From Streptomyces antioxidans (GTDB taxonomy: Bacteria > Actinomycetota > Actinomycetes > Streptomycetales > Streptomycetaceae): a DNA stretch of 47,011 nucleotides. Numbering within the stretch: position 1 is the first letter of the stretch; each line of letters opens with the position of its first letter. Shown piece after piece: positions 39,860 through 47,011 of the stretch. Made by a program: the position numbers and the translations under genes. The notes under the pieces are model-generated. The model saw only the letters and a program-made list of their open reading frames with translations, searched no databases and had not been told where the DNA came from. The DNA lies in NCBI RefSeq assembly GCF_000968685.2, contig NZ_LAKD02000039.1, forward strand, positions 1-47,011. Direction: 5' to 3'.

Positions 39860-41323
39860 TCAGTCCCAGGAGACGTGGAGGGGCTGCCCCTCGGCGTAGC
39901 CCGCGGCGCTCTGGACGCCGATGACGGCCCGCTCGTGGAGCTCCTCGAGCGACCCCGCGCCCGCGTAGGTGCAGGAGCTGCGCACGCCCGCGACGATCGC
40001 GTCGATCAGGTCCTCGACGCCCGGCCGGACCGGGTCCAGGAACATCCGCGAGGTGGAGATGCCCTCCTCGAACAGCCCCTTGCGGGCCCGCTCGTACGCC
40101 GACTCCTCGCTGGTGCGGTTGCGCACCGCGCGCGCCGACGCCATGCCGAAGCTCTCCTTGTACGGGCGGCCGTCGGCGGTGTGCTGGAGGTCGCCCGGCG
40201 ACTCGTAGGTGCCCGCGAACCAGGAGCCGATCATGACGTTGGACGCCCCGGCGGCCAGCGCCATCGCGACGTCACGCGGGTGCCGGATGCCGCCGTCCGC
40301 CCAGATGTGCTTGCCGAACCTGCGCGCCTCGGCGGCGCACTCCATCACCGCGGAGAACTGCGGCCTGCCGACGCCGGTCATCATGCGGGTGGTGCACATG
40401 GCGCCCGGCCCGACGCCGACCTTGACGATGTCGGCCCCGGCCTCGATGAGATCGCGCACCCCCTCGGCGGCCACCACGTTGCCCGCCACCACCGGCACCC
40501 GCGGGCCCAGGCCACGGACCGCCTTGAGCGCGCTGATCATCGACTCCTGGTGGCCGTGGGCGGTGTCCACGACGAGGGTGTCCACCCCGGCGTCGATGAG
40601 CGCCTTCGTACGGCCCTCCACATCGCCGTTGACCCCGACGGCGGCCGCGATCCGCAGCCGGCCCGCCGCGTCCACCGCGGGGGTGTAGAGCGTCGCGCGC
40701 AGCGCCCCCTTGCGGCTCAGGATGCCCGCCAGCTTTCCGTCCGCGTCCACGGCGGGCGCCAGCTTGCGGTGGGCGGCGTCGAGGCGGCCGAACGCCTCCT
40801 GGGGGTCGATGTCGGCGTCGACCACCATCAGCTCCCGCGACATCACCTCGGACAGCTGGGTGAAGCGGTCCACCCCGGTCAGGTCGGACTCGGTCACCAC
40901 GCCCACCGGCCGCCCGTCCTCGACCACCACGCCCGCGCCGTGTGCCCGCTTGGGCAGCAGCGCCAGCGCGTCGGCGACGGTGCCGGTCGGGGCGAGGACG
41001 ATCGGGGTGTCCAGCACCAGATGGCGGCCCTTGACCCAGCGGACCACATCGGTGACGACGTCGATCGGGATGTCCTGCGGGATGACGACGAGGCCACCGC
41101 GCCTCGCGACGGTCTCGGCCATGCGGCGGCCGGCGATCGCGGTCATGTTGGCGACGACGAGCGGGATGGTGGTGCCGGTGCCGTCGGGGGACGACAGGTC
41201 CACTCCCTGGCGGGAGCCGACCGCGGAACGGCTCGGCACCATGAACACATCGTCGTACGTCAGGTCGTAGGGAGCCGGAGATGACTTTACGTAGCGTCCG
41301 GTACCGGGCTCAAGGAATTGCAT
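39860..41323 (-). CDS. guaB1: GuaB1-type IMP dehydrogenase-related protein (probable GMP reductase)
   Basis: This 487-residue TIM-barrel enzyme has the catalytic Cys310 in VGPGAMCTTRM and two CBS domains (~100-205). It starts MQFLEPGTGRYVKSSPAPYDLT, matching the actinobacterial GuaB1 group. A mycobacterial GuaB1 is a GMP reductase, converting GMP to IMP in purine salvage, rather than a true IMP dehydrogenase. The CBS pair probably senses purine nucleotides. The ATG start at 41323 has GGAAG upstream. It ends at the strong hairpin. Confidence 0.92.
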   Translation of the reverse strand: MQFLEPGTGRYVKSSPAPYDLTYDDVFMVPSRSAVGSRQGVDLSSPDGTGTTIPLVVANMTAIAGRRMAETVARRGGLVVIPQDIPIDVVTDVVRWVKGRHLVLDTPIVLAPTGTVADALALLPKRAHGAGVVVEDGRPVGVVTESDLTGVDRFTQLSEVMSRELMVVDADIDPQEAFGRLDAAHRKLAPAVDADGKLAGILSRKGALRATLYTPAVDAAGRLRIAAAVGVNGDVEGRTKALIDAGVDTLVVDTAHGHQESMISALKAVRGLGPRVPVVAGNVVAAEGVRDLIEAGADIVKVGVGPGAMCTTRMMTGVGRPQFSAVMECAAEARRFGKHIWADGGIRHPRDVAMALAAGASNVMIGSWFAGTYESPGDLQHTADGRPYKESFGMASARAVRNRTSEESAYERARKGLFEEGISTSRMFLDPVRPGVEDLIDAIVAGVRSSCTYAGAGSLEELHERAVIGVQSAAGYAEGQPLHVSWD

Positions 41324-41469
41324 ACTTCCACATTTTCACACGAAGGGAGGCAGGTCACCCCCGTGAAGACACAGCAGACAAGCCCTGTGATCATGCAATC
41401 CTACAAGGGACGTGACGCTGCCGCGGCGCCTCGGCGGCGTACGGGACCGGCTCAGGAAACGGCACGGGC

Positions 41470-42669
41470 TCAGGAAAACGCGAAGACTTCCTCGTCCATC
41501 TCCACTCGGTCCTCGTCGATTTCGATTCCGAATCCCGGGCGGGTGGGCAGCGGAATCGCCCCGCCCTTCGCGGCGGGAGCCTCGACTTCGAAGTAGTGCT
41601 TTTCCGGAGTGAAGCGGTAGAGGTATTCGACGGACGGACAGAGCTGTGGCGACTGGCTCGCCACGATATGCAGCGCGGCGTGAATACCGTGCCCGTGCGG
41701 AAGGACCTGAACGCCGAATGGCTCGGCCATGGCACACATGCGCACCGCCTCGGTGACCCCACCGCACCATTCCGGATCGACCTGCACCACGCTCAGCAGC
41801 CCCTGCTGCAGGAAGGGCAGGAGGTCATACCGGTCGTACAGGTGCTCACCGGCCGCAAGCGGAATGGTGGTCGAGGAGCTGAGCTGCGCGAACGACGGAA
41901 CCGCCGCGGCGGGGAACGGTTCCTCCAGCCAGTCAGGACGGAACCGTTCCACCCGGGCGCACCAGGCCCGGGCATAGGGGAGGTCCCAGCTCATAAAGGC
42001 GTCGAACATCAGGGCGGACCGAAAACCGACGGCCGCTCGGGCGCGTTCGACCAGCGCGATATTGTGTTCCATTCCTTCGGGGCCCTGTCCGGGCCCGTCG
42101 CCGAAGAACCACTTCTGGGCGGTGTAGCCCTGGTCAAGCAGTTCCGCCGCCGTGCGCTCGACCTCGCCCTCGGAATGAAAGGTGCCGTGGGTGCTGGCAT
42201 AGGCCGGGATCCGGGTGCGCCCGGCCCCGCCGAGCAGCTGCCAGACGGGCACGCCCATCAGGCGGCCGCGCAGATCCCACAGCGCGTTGTCCACGGCGCT
42301 CATGGCGATCTTGCGGGTTCCATGGCGTGCGTGCCGGTTGGTGCGCTGCAGCACATCCCAGACGTAGCCGTTCGCCATCGGGTTCAGGCCGAGCAATTCG
42401 CCCGCCATGCCGTCGGCCAGGGGGGCGACCACATCGTGATCGAGCGGTCCGTATCTGCCGGTCACACCGGTCGTGGTCGCGATCTCGAGGTATCTGGCGG
42501 TCCTGCGATGGGGATCGGAGAGCAGCACCTGGCCCGCGGATCCGGTGTGGAACGCCGGGTAGACGCTGAGCGGACGGGATTGGGGCGGGGCCGCGCGGGG
42601 CGGTGAATCCGCAGCGGGCACGGCGCTGACTTCCCGCATCCGTACCGATGAGATCCGTGTGTCGATCAT
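41470..42669 (-). CDS. Enolase-superfamily sugar-acid dehydratase (mandelate racemase group)
   Basis: This 399-residue cytoplasmic enzyme has the enolase-superfamily layout: an N-terminal capping domain and a TIM barrel. Likely catalytic residues are Lys186 (TAQKWFFGD), the metal ligands Asp223 (MFDAFMSWD), Glu249 (DWLEEPF) and Glu275 (AAGEHLYD), and His325 (VLPHGHG). It probably removes water from an aldonic acid to form a 2-keto-3-deoxy acid. Its operon with an XylX-like protein and an LctP-type permease supports this. The ATG start at 42669 is preceded by GGAGG. Confidence 0.88.
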   Translation of the reverse strand: MIDTRISSVRMREVSAVPAADSPPRAAPPQSRPLSVYPAFHTGSAGQVLLSDPHRRTARYLEIATTTGVTGRYGPLDHDVVAPLADGMAGELLGLNPMANGYVWDVLQRTNRHARHGTRKIAMSAVDNALWDLRGRLMGVPVWQLLGGAGRTRIPAYASTHGTFHSEGEVERTAAELLDQGYTAQKWFFGDGPGQGPEGMEHNIALVERARAAVGFRSALMFDAFMSWDLPYARAWCARVERFRPDWLEEPFPAAAVPSFAQLSSSTTIPLAAGEHLYDRYDLLPFLQQGLLSVVQVDPEWCGGVTEAVRMCAMAEPFGVQVLPHGHGIHAALHIVASQSPQLCPSVEYLYRFTPEKHYFEVEAPAAKGGAIPLPTRPGFGIEIDEDRVEMDEEVFAFS

Positions 42670-42728
42670 GGGGTTGCCTCCACTGCCGGTGGTGTCCATG
42701 TGCGGGGGTGGGTGTACCGGTTCCCCGG

Positions 42729-44399
42729 TCATGGCACGAGCCATCCGAGGACCGGCGTCGACTGCAGAGAGACGAGCAGACAGAGCGCGGGCACGAGCAC
42801 CGCGGAGGCGACCACGACCCGCCGGAGGATTTCGCCCTCGCGCCCTGCCAGGCCGACGGCCGCCGCTCCGATGGCCAGGTTCTGCGGGCTCATCATCTTC
42901 CCCAGGACCCCTCCGGCGGTGTTGGCCGCCGCGGCGAGGTTCGGCGGCATCCCGGTCCCTTGCGCGGCGCTGACCTGCAGCGCGCCGAACAGCGAATTCG
43001 ACGACGTATCCGAGCCGGTGACGGCGGTGCCGAACCAGCCGAGCAGCGGTGACAGGACGACGAAGAAGCTTCCCGCGGTGGCCAGGAACAGGCCGAGTGT
43101 CGTGGTCTGCCCGGACAGGTTCATGACGTACGCCAGTGCCAGCACCGCCATCACGGTGCCCGCGGCCTCCCGCAGCTGCCACAGCGTTCGGCCGTAGGCC
43201 CGCAGCGCAGAGCGGGCGTCGATCCGCAGCATCATCGCGGTGACGATGCCCGCGATGAGCAGGACGGTCCCGGGGGTGGCGAGCCAGTCGAACTTGTACG
43301 TCGCGAGCGCCACCGGCTCGTCCTGCGGGGTCCGCACCGCGAGCCCGGGCCATGCGAAGGTCATCGTCGCGGCCGTCAGCGCGCTCTTGACGCCCGGGAC
43401 CACGGACACGGTGAAGAACACGATGATCACCAGGTAGGGCGCGAAGGCGCGGAGGACATCGACGCGGGACGCAGCGGGGAGAACGCGGGGCGGGGCGGTG
43501 AGAACGCCCGTCGCGTCGGCGGCGGTTGGCGCCGGGGCACCGCCGCCGGACGCCTCGGCACCGGCCCGGGCCGAGTGGTCCGAGCGGCGCGGTTGCCAGA
43601 ACCGCGTCAGCAGCAGTACGGATCCGGCCGAGGCCAGTGCGGCGACGATGTCCACGAGTTGGATCGGGCCGAAGGTCGCGACCACGTACTGCGGGACGGC
43701 GAACGACACCCCGGCCACCGCCGCCGCGGGCCACACCTCGCGCACCCCACGGGCGCCGTCGAGCACCACGAGCAGCAGCACCGGGACGAAGAGCGCGAGC
43801 ACCGGAACGAGGTGGGCGGTGGCCCGGCTGAGCGTGTCCACCGGGATCCCGGTGACCTGGCCGAGCGTAATGATCGGCAGTCCGACACCGCCCCACGCCA
43901 CCGGCACGGTGTTCGCGATCATCGACACCGTCACCGCCCGCATGGCCGACAGCCCGAGCGCCACCAGCATCGCCGAACAGATCGCCACCGGCGCCCCGAA
44001 TCCGGCCAGCGCCTCCAGCAGCGCACCGAAGGAGAACGCGATGATCAGCCCCTGGACCCGGCGGTCGTCGCTGACCCGTGAGAACGCCTCGCGCAACCGG
44101 TCGAAATCCCCGCTGCCGCGGGTCATCCGGTAGACCCAGATCGCGTTGGCCACGATCCACATGGCGGGGAACAGCCCGAAGACGGCCCCCTCGGCCGCGC
44201 CGGCCACCGCGGTGCCGAACGGCATCCCGTACCCCCCGACCGCCACGGCGGTCGCCACCAGCAACCCGGTGACGGAGGCGATCCACGCACGGACCCGGAA
44301 CACGCCCAACAGCAGGAACAGCAGGAGGAGGGGGATGGCGGCGGTCAGGGCCGACCATCCTAGGGATCCGCCCAGAGGGGCGGTGGGCTGGTGATACAT
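42729..44399 (-). CDS. L-lactate permease family (LctP) transporter
   Basis: This 556-residue inner-membrane permease has about twelve to fourteen hydrophobic segments. LEALAGFGAPVAICSAML and GTAVTGSDTSSNSLFGALQ are signature LctP loops. It imports lactate, glycolate or a related hydroxyacid; in this operon a sugar acid is likely. The start is ATG 44399 with GGAGG (44406-44410) six bases away. Its upstream frame stays open through a (FLP)n-coding repeat and I did not include it. It lies 59 bases before the dehydratase gene. Confidence 0.9.
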   Translation of the reverse strand: MYHQPTAPLGGSLGWSALTAAIPLLLLFLLLGVFRVRAWIASVTGLLVATAVAVGGYGMPFGTAVAGAAEGAVFGLFPAMWIVANAIWVYRMTRGSGDFDRLREAFSRVSDDRRVQGLIIAFSFGALLEALAGFGAPVAICSAMLVALGLSAMRAVTVSMIANTVPVAWGGVGLPIITLGQVTGIPVDTLSRATAHLVPVLALFVPVLLLVVLDGARGVREVWPAAAVAGVSFAVPQYVVATFGPIQLVDIVAALASAGSVLLLTRFWQPRRSDHSARAGAEASGGGAPAPTAADATGVLTAPPRVLPAASRVDVLRAFAPYLVIIVFFTVSVVPGVKSALTAATMTFAWPGLAVRTPQDEPVALATYKFDWLATPGTVLLIAGIVTAMMLRIDARSALRAYGRTLWQLREAAGTVMAVLALAYVMNLSGQTTTLGLFLATAGSFFVVLSPLLGWFGTAVTGSDTSSNSLFGALQVSAAQGTGMPPNLAAAANTAGGVLGKMMSPQNLAIGAAAVGLAGREGEILRRVVVASAVLVPALCLLVSLQSTPVLGWLVP

Positions 44400-44422
44400 G
44401 ACGGACCTCCGGCGACGGTGGT

Positions 44423-44520
44423 GGAGGAAGGGGAGGAAGGGGAGGAAGGGGAGGAAGGGGAGGAAGGACGGGAGCAAGGGGAGGAAGGGGAGGAAGGGGA
44501 GGAAGGACGGGAGCAAGGGG
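44423..44520. repeat. GGGGAGGAA polypurine tandem repeat before the LctP gene
   Basis: On the plus strand a 9-base GGAGGAAGG unit is repeated five times, then GACGGGAGC, then three more copies, then GACGGGAGC again: a higher-order repeat of 5 + 3 units. On the mRNA (minus) strand each copy reads CUUCCUCC, which matches the anti-Shine-Dalgarno core CCUCC. The nearest copy could pair with the GGAGG of the LctP gene over a 12-base loop. Confidence 0.85.
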
Positions 44521-44553
44521 AGGGATGGGAAATGAGGGAGGAACAGGCACGCG

Positions 44554-45486
44554 TCAGTAGGCGCCGTGCACGGCGTTCGGCGGTTCCTCGCCCCGTACGA
44601 AGTGGCGCAGTTGCTCCGCCACCACGGCGTAGGCCCGGGGCATCGTCAGCGGCACACTGCCGCCCACATGAGGGGTGAGCAGCAGACCGGGCACCTTCCA
44701 CAGCGGGTGCCCCTCGGGCAGCGGCTCCGGGTCGGTGACGTCGACCGCGGCCCGCAGCCGCTCGGAGTCCAGCTCGGCTACCAGCGCGTCGGTGTCACAG
44801 ACCGGGCCGCGCGCCCCGTTGACCAGCACCGCGCCGTCCGGCATCGCGGCCAGGAACTCCGCGTCGGCCATGCCGCGGGTCTCCTCGGTGAGCGGGACGA
44901 CCAGCACCGTGGCGTCGTGCTCGGGCAGCAGGGCGGGCAGTTCGTCCATGCCGTGCACGCCGTCCCGGGCGCGCCGCCCGACCAGCGTGGTGCTCACCTC
45001 GAACCCCGCCAGCCTGCGGACCGTGTTCTCCGCCACGTCACCGGCCCCCACGATGAGGATCTTCTTCCCGGCCAGTTCCTCGGTCCGGTGGTAGTCCCAG
45101 CGCCCCTCGTCCTGGGCCCGGCCGAACCGCGGCAGATGCCGGTACACCGCGAGCAGCGTCGACACCACCCACTCCGCGGTGGCGCCGCCGTGGGCGCCCC
45201 GGCAGTCGGAGAGCACGACCCCCTCGGGCAGCCGCCCGATCCAGGCCTCGGCCCCGGCGGTGAGGAGCTGCACCAGCTCCAGGTCCGGCATTCCGCCGGT
45301 GAGCGCGGTCATTCCGGGGGTCATCAGGAACGGGGCCACCAGCACCCGCGCCGTACGCGCCTCCGGGGGCAGCGCGGACCGCGGATCGTAGACGACCGGG
45401 CGCAGGCCGGGCACTTCGGCGAGGACCGCGGCGCAGTCGGCGTGGGGGACGAGGACCACGGCTGGATCACTGATCGTCGGCGCCAT
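44554..45486 (-). CDS. D-2-hydroxyacid dehydrogenase
   Basis: This 310-residue NAD(P) enzyme has the dinucleotide-binding ILIVGAGDVAEN and the catalytic Arg226 (NGARGPV), Glu254 (DVTDPEPL) and His273 (TPHVGG) of the D-isomer-specific 2-hydroxyacid dehydrogenase family. It reduces 2-keto acids or oxidises 2-hydroxy acids. Its start overlaps the upstream FAH-family gene by 20 bases, with GAGGAG as SD. In the operon it may work on glycolate, glyoxylate or a sugar-acid intermediate. The 155 bases to LctP hold the polypurine repeat. Confidence 0.9.
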   Translation of the reverse strand: MAPTISDPAVVLVPHADCAAVLAEVPGLRPVVYDPRSALPPEARTARVLVAPFLMTPGMTALTGGMPDLELVQLLTAGAEAWIGRLPEGVVLSDCRGAHGGATAEWVVSTLLAVYRHLPRFGRAQDEGRWDYHRTEELAGKKILIVGAGDVAENTVRRLAGFEVSTTLVGRRARDGVHGMDELPALLPEHDATVLVVPLTEETRGMADAEFLAAMPDGAVLVNGARGPVCDTDALVAELDSERLRAAVDVTDPEPLPEGHPLWKVPGLLLTPHVGGSVPLTMPRAYAVVAEQLRHFVRGEEPPNAVHGAY

Positions 45487-46693
45487 GGGAAACGGGCTCC
45501 TCTCTCGGGCATGGGTCGGCCTCGGTGTGAGTTCGCGCGGGTCCGAGCCGCGCCAGATGCGTGGACATGGCGAGGAGGCCGAACTCCCAGGGCGGCAGCT
45601 CCTCCGTGGGCGCGGTCGTGTTCATGAGGGTGCCGAGGTGCGGGCTGCTGATGGTGACCCGGTCACCGGGGCGGTGGGTGAACCCCATGCCGTCCTCCCC
45701 CCGGTCCTGGGTGGGGGCGAAGAGCGTTCCGGTGAAGAGGGCGAACCCGTCCGGATACTGGTGGTGGACGCCGTAGGTGGCGCCGATCAGCTCCTCGAAC
45801 GTCCGGCTGATGCGGGAGAGGCTGTTGTGGCCCTCCAGGCGGAAGCCGTCCCGTCCGGCTATCCGGAGGGTGATCTCCTCGTCGCGGAGCACGTCGAGGG
45901 TGAAGTCGTCGTCGAGAAGACGGATGAACGGGCCGACGGCGCAGGAGGCGTTGTTGTCCTTGGCCATGCCCAGCAGGAGTGCGCTGCGGCCCTCGACATC
46001 GCGCAGGTTCACATCGTTGCCGAGCGTCGCTCCCCTGACGCGCCCGCCGGAGTCGACGATGAGTACGAGCTCCGGCTCCGGGTTGTTCCACTCGGAGAAG
46101 GACGGGATGCCGATGGCGCTGCCGTGGCCAACGGACGACAGGACGGGGGCCTTGGTGAACACCTCCGGATAGCGGCCCAGTCCCCCCTCGAGGTACTGGG
46201 ACCACATGCCCTGTGCGGTCAGCACCTCGATCACCCCAAGCGCCTCCGGGGACCCCGGCGCCACCGCGACGCTTCCGCCGAGCGCGTCCATGACCAGGCC
46301 GCGGACGGCCGAGGCGCGGGTGAAGTCGCCGCGGCAGCGCTCCTCGATGACCCGCTCGATCAGGCTCTCGGTGAAGGTGATGCCGCATGCCTTGATCACC
46401 TGTAGGTCGATGGGCGCGAGCAGCCGCGGGACGTTCGGCTCCGCGTGCTCCGACGAGTCGGCGACGTCCTTGAGGGACCAGCGGACCGGTGCCGCGGCCC
46501 GCGCGACGGTACGCGCGGGCGCGGCATGCTCGATGAGCTCGGCGACGGTCGAGAACTCCTCGGTGAGGTCCAGGAGTTGGCCCCCGCGGACGGTCACGAC
46601 CCGGGGGCCTCCCGTCTCGGGGTCCCAGACCCGTCCGACAAGAACGGAACGCGCGGAATCCGCGGGCAGCAGCCCAGCCGTGGCGGCGTCCAT
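45467..46693 (-). CDS. XylX-like FAH-superfamily protein (probable 2-keto-3-deoxy-aldonate dehydratase)
   Basis: This 408-residue protein belongs to the fumarylacetoacetate hydrolase superfamily. The metal ligands would be Glu206, Glu208 (NNPEPELVL) and Asp227 (TLGNDVNLRD). GMWSQYLEG, GFTHRPGDRVTISSP, DNNASCAVGPF and the overall length match what I recall of Caulobacter XylX, 2-keto-3-deoxy-D-xylonate dehydratase. The product would be alpha-ketoglutarate semialdehyde. No ketoglutarate semialdehyde dehydrogenase is in the window. The start is ATG 46693, overlapping the stop of a 32-codon leader by one base. Confidence 0.88.
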   Translation of the reverse strand: MDAATAGLLPADSARSVLVGRVWDPETGGPRVVTVRGGQLLDLTEEFSTVAELIEHAAPARTVARAAAPVRWSLKDVADSSEHAEPNVPRLLAPIDLQVIKACGITFTESLIERVIEERCRGDFTRASAVRGLVMDALGGSVAVAPGSPEALGVIEVLTAQGMWSQYLEGGLGRYPEVFTKAPVLSSVGHGSAIGIPSFSEWNNPEPELVLIVDSGGRVRGATLGNDVNLRDVEGRSALLLGMAKDNNASCAVGPFIRLLDDDFTLDVLRDEEITLRIAGRDGFRLEGHNSLSRISRTFEELIGATYGVHHQYPDGFALFTGTLFAPTQDRGEDGMGFTHRPGDRVTISSPHLGTLMNTTAPTEELPPWEFGLLAMSTHLARLGPARTHTEADPCPREEPVSHGADDQ

Positions 46694-46791
46694 CACTTCT
46701 CCGCTCCGGGGGCGGGCTCCCGGCGGGGTGCGATGCGCGGCGCGCCGGTCACCCTTCCGGCCGTGGTGAGGTTGGTGCGCATGACGTTCAT
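46693..46791 (-). CDS. 32-residue leader ORF upstream of the FAH-family gene
   Basis: ATG 46791 has a strong SD (GAAGGAGCAGCC) and reads MNVMRTNLTTAGRVTGAP, then a Pro/Arg-rich tail. Its stop TGA overlaps the next ATG by one base (TGATG), so translation would be coupled. It has no recognisable domain and no run of one amino acid as in classic attenuators. It may be a translational leader or a short conserved peptide. Confidence 0.5.
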   Translation of the reverse strand: MNVMRTNLTTAGRVTGAPRIAPRREPAPGAEK

Positions 46792-47011
46792 GGCTGCTCC
46801 TTCGCACGCCACCCGCCCGGCGCGGGTGCCGGGGTACGGGGCCGTGGGATCGGCCGACGGCGGCTCTGACTTCGGGGATCGCATCCGCGGGGACGGGACG
46901 GGGCGGGATGCGGCTGGCGTTCACTATGGGGCCCGCCGGGCGCTCCGCCACGTTGTGTTCCGCTCACCGGAACAGGAGGCCGGTCCGGGGATGGCGCGGC
47001 GGTTACCGGGC
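46792..47011. promoter_or_regulatory. Promoter region of the sugar-acid operon
   Basis: The minus strand shows CATAGT at 46929-46924 as a possible -10; no good -35 hexamer is seen. The operator described below lies about 30 bases upstream of it. I see no coding frame with an SD in the last 36 bases of the window. Confidence 0.4.
46957..46975. promoter_or_regulatory. Operator TGTTCCG-N5-CGGAACA (IclR-like)
   Basis: The 7-bp arms are perfectly complementary with a 5-base spacer. Sites of this form (GTTCCG...CGGAAC) are typical of IclR-family regulators of catabolic operons, as I recall. The regulator is probably just beyond the window edge. The site sits close to the -35 position of the putative promoter. 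Confidence 0.6.

Noticed and set aside
44400..44550. N-terminal (FLP)n extension of the LctP or dehydratase frame
   Set aside because: It is translated from the 9-base polypurine repeat; the ATG at 44399 has a proper GGAGG and starts the known family length.
1..47011. tRNA, rRNA, insertion sequence or prophage genes
   Set aside because: I saw no cloverleaf with GGTTCGA-type T-loop, no transposase or integrase motifs, and no terminal inverted repeats of an IS.

Overview
This window has the character of a Streptomyces or close actinomycete chromosome. The GC content is very high, codons prefer G or C at position three, many genes start with GTG, and there is one rare TTA (bldA-type) leucine codon. 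Streptomyces-type intergenic palindromes and actinobacterial families (MmyB-type regulator, DUF2637, DUF5995, DUF779, GuaB1) are also present. I worked from the sequence alone; family names come from recognised motifs, not from searches.

Layout. 1-3880: the edge of a nonribosomal peptide cluster, with an NRPS running off the left end (condensation plus start of an adenylation domain) and a divergent cytochrome P450. 4021-12388: assorted genes: an orphan DUF779 protein, a PAS-GGDEF-EAL cyclic-di-GMP enzyme, a PucR-type regulator behind an odd triplicated ribosome-binding site and start codon, a helix-hairpin-helix DNA-glycosylase-like protein, a secreted C39-like peptidase and a P-loop kinase. 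12389-14912: a candidate small RNA, a TPR/AAA+ ATPase with the TTA codon, and a very large inverted repeat. 14913-17398: two overlapping CNNM/CBS membrane proteins. 17712-23424: a core operon on the minus strand, FMN riboswitch-ribD-ribE-ribBA-ribH-hisE-hisG-PH-domain gene. 23425-24205 is a gene desert.

24206-33672 holds carbon-source and stress genes: an alginate-lyase-like protein, a ROK regulator divergent from an MFS transporter around a perfect inverted repeat, a PEP-mutase/isocitrate-lyase-like enzyme, a uracil/xanthine permease, an MmyB-type regulator divergent from an SDR around another perfect inverted repeat, and a DUF5995 protein. 33707-38503 looks like a complete lysine uptake and oxidation unit: APC permease, Lrp regulator, DavA-like amidase and DavB-like lysine 2-monooxygenase. 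Repeated GTTGCG half-sites near the permease are a possible Lrp operator. 38804-41323: a small protein plus DUF2637 membrane protein pair, a strong terminator and guaB1. 41470-46975: a sugar-acid catabolic operon (a 32-codon leader ORF, XylX-like FAH protein, 2-hydroxyacid dehydrogenase, LctP-type permease, enolase-superfamily dehydratase) with a TGTTCCG-N5-CGGAACA operator at its head.

The least conventional signals are two MRTEA mini-ORFs chained by ATGA overlaps to a regulator start (7448-7479), a promoter-hairpin-terminator small RNA unit (12451-12553), an array of anti-Shine-Dalgarno-like repeats before the LctP gene (44423-44520), and the in-frame TTA codon in the AAA+ gene.
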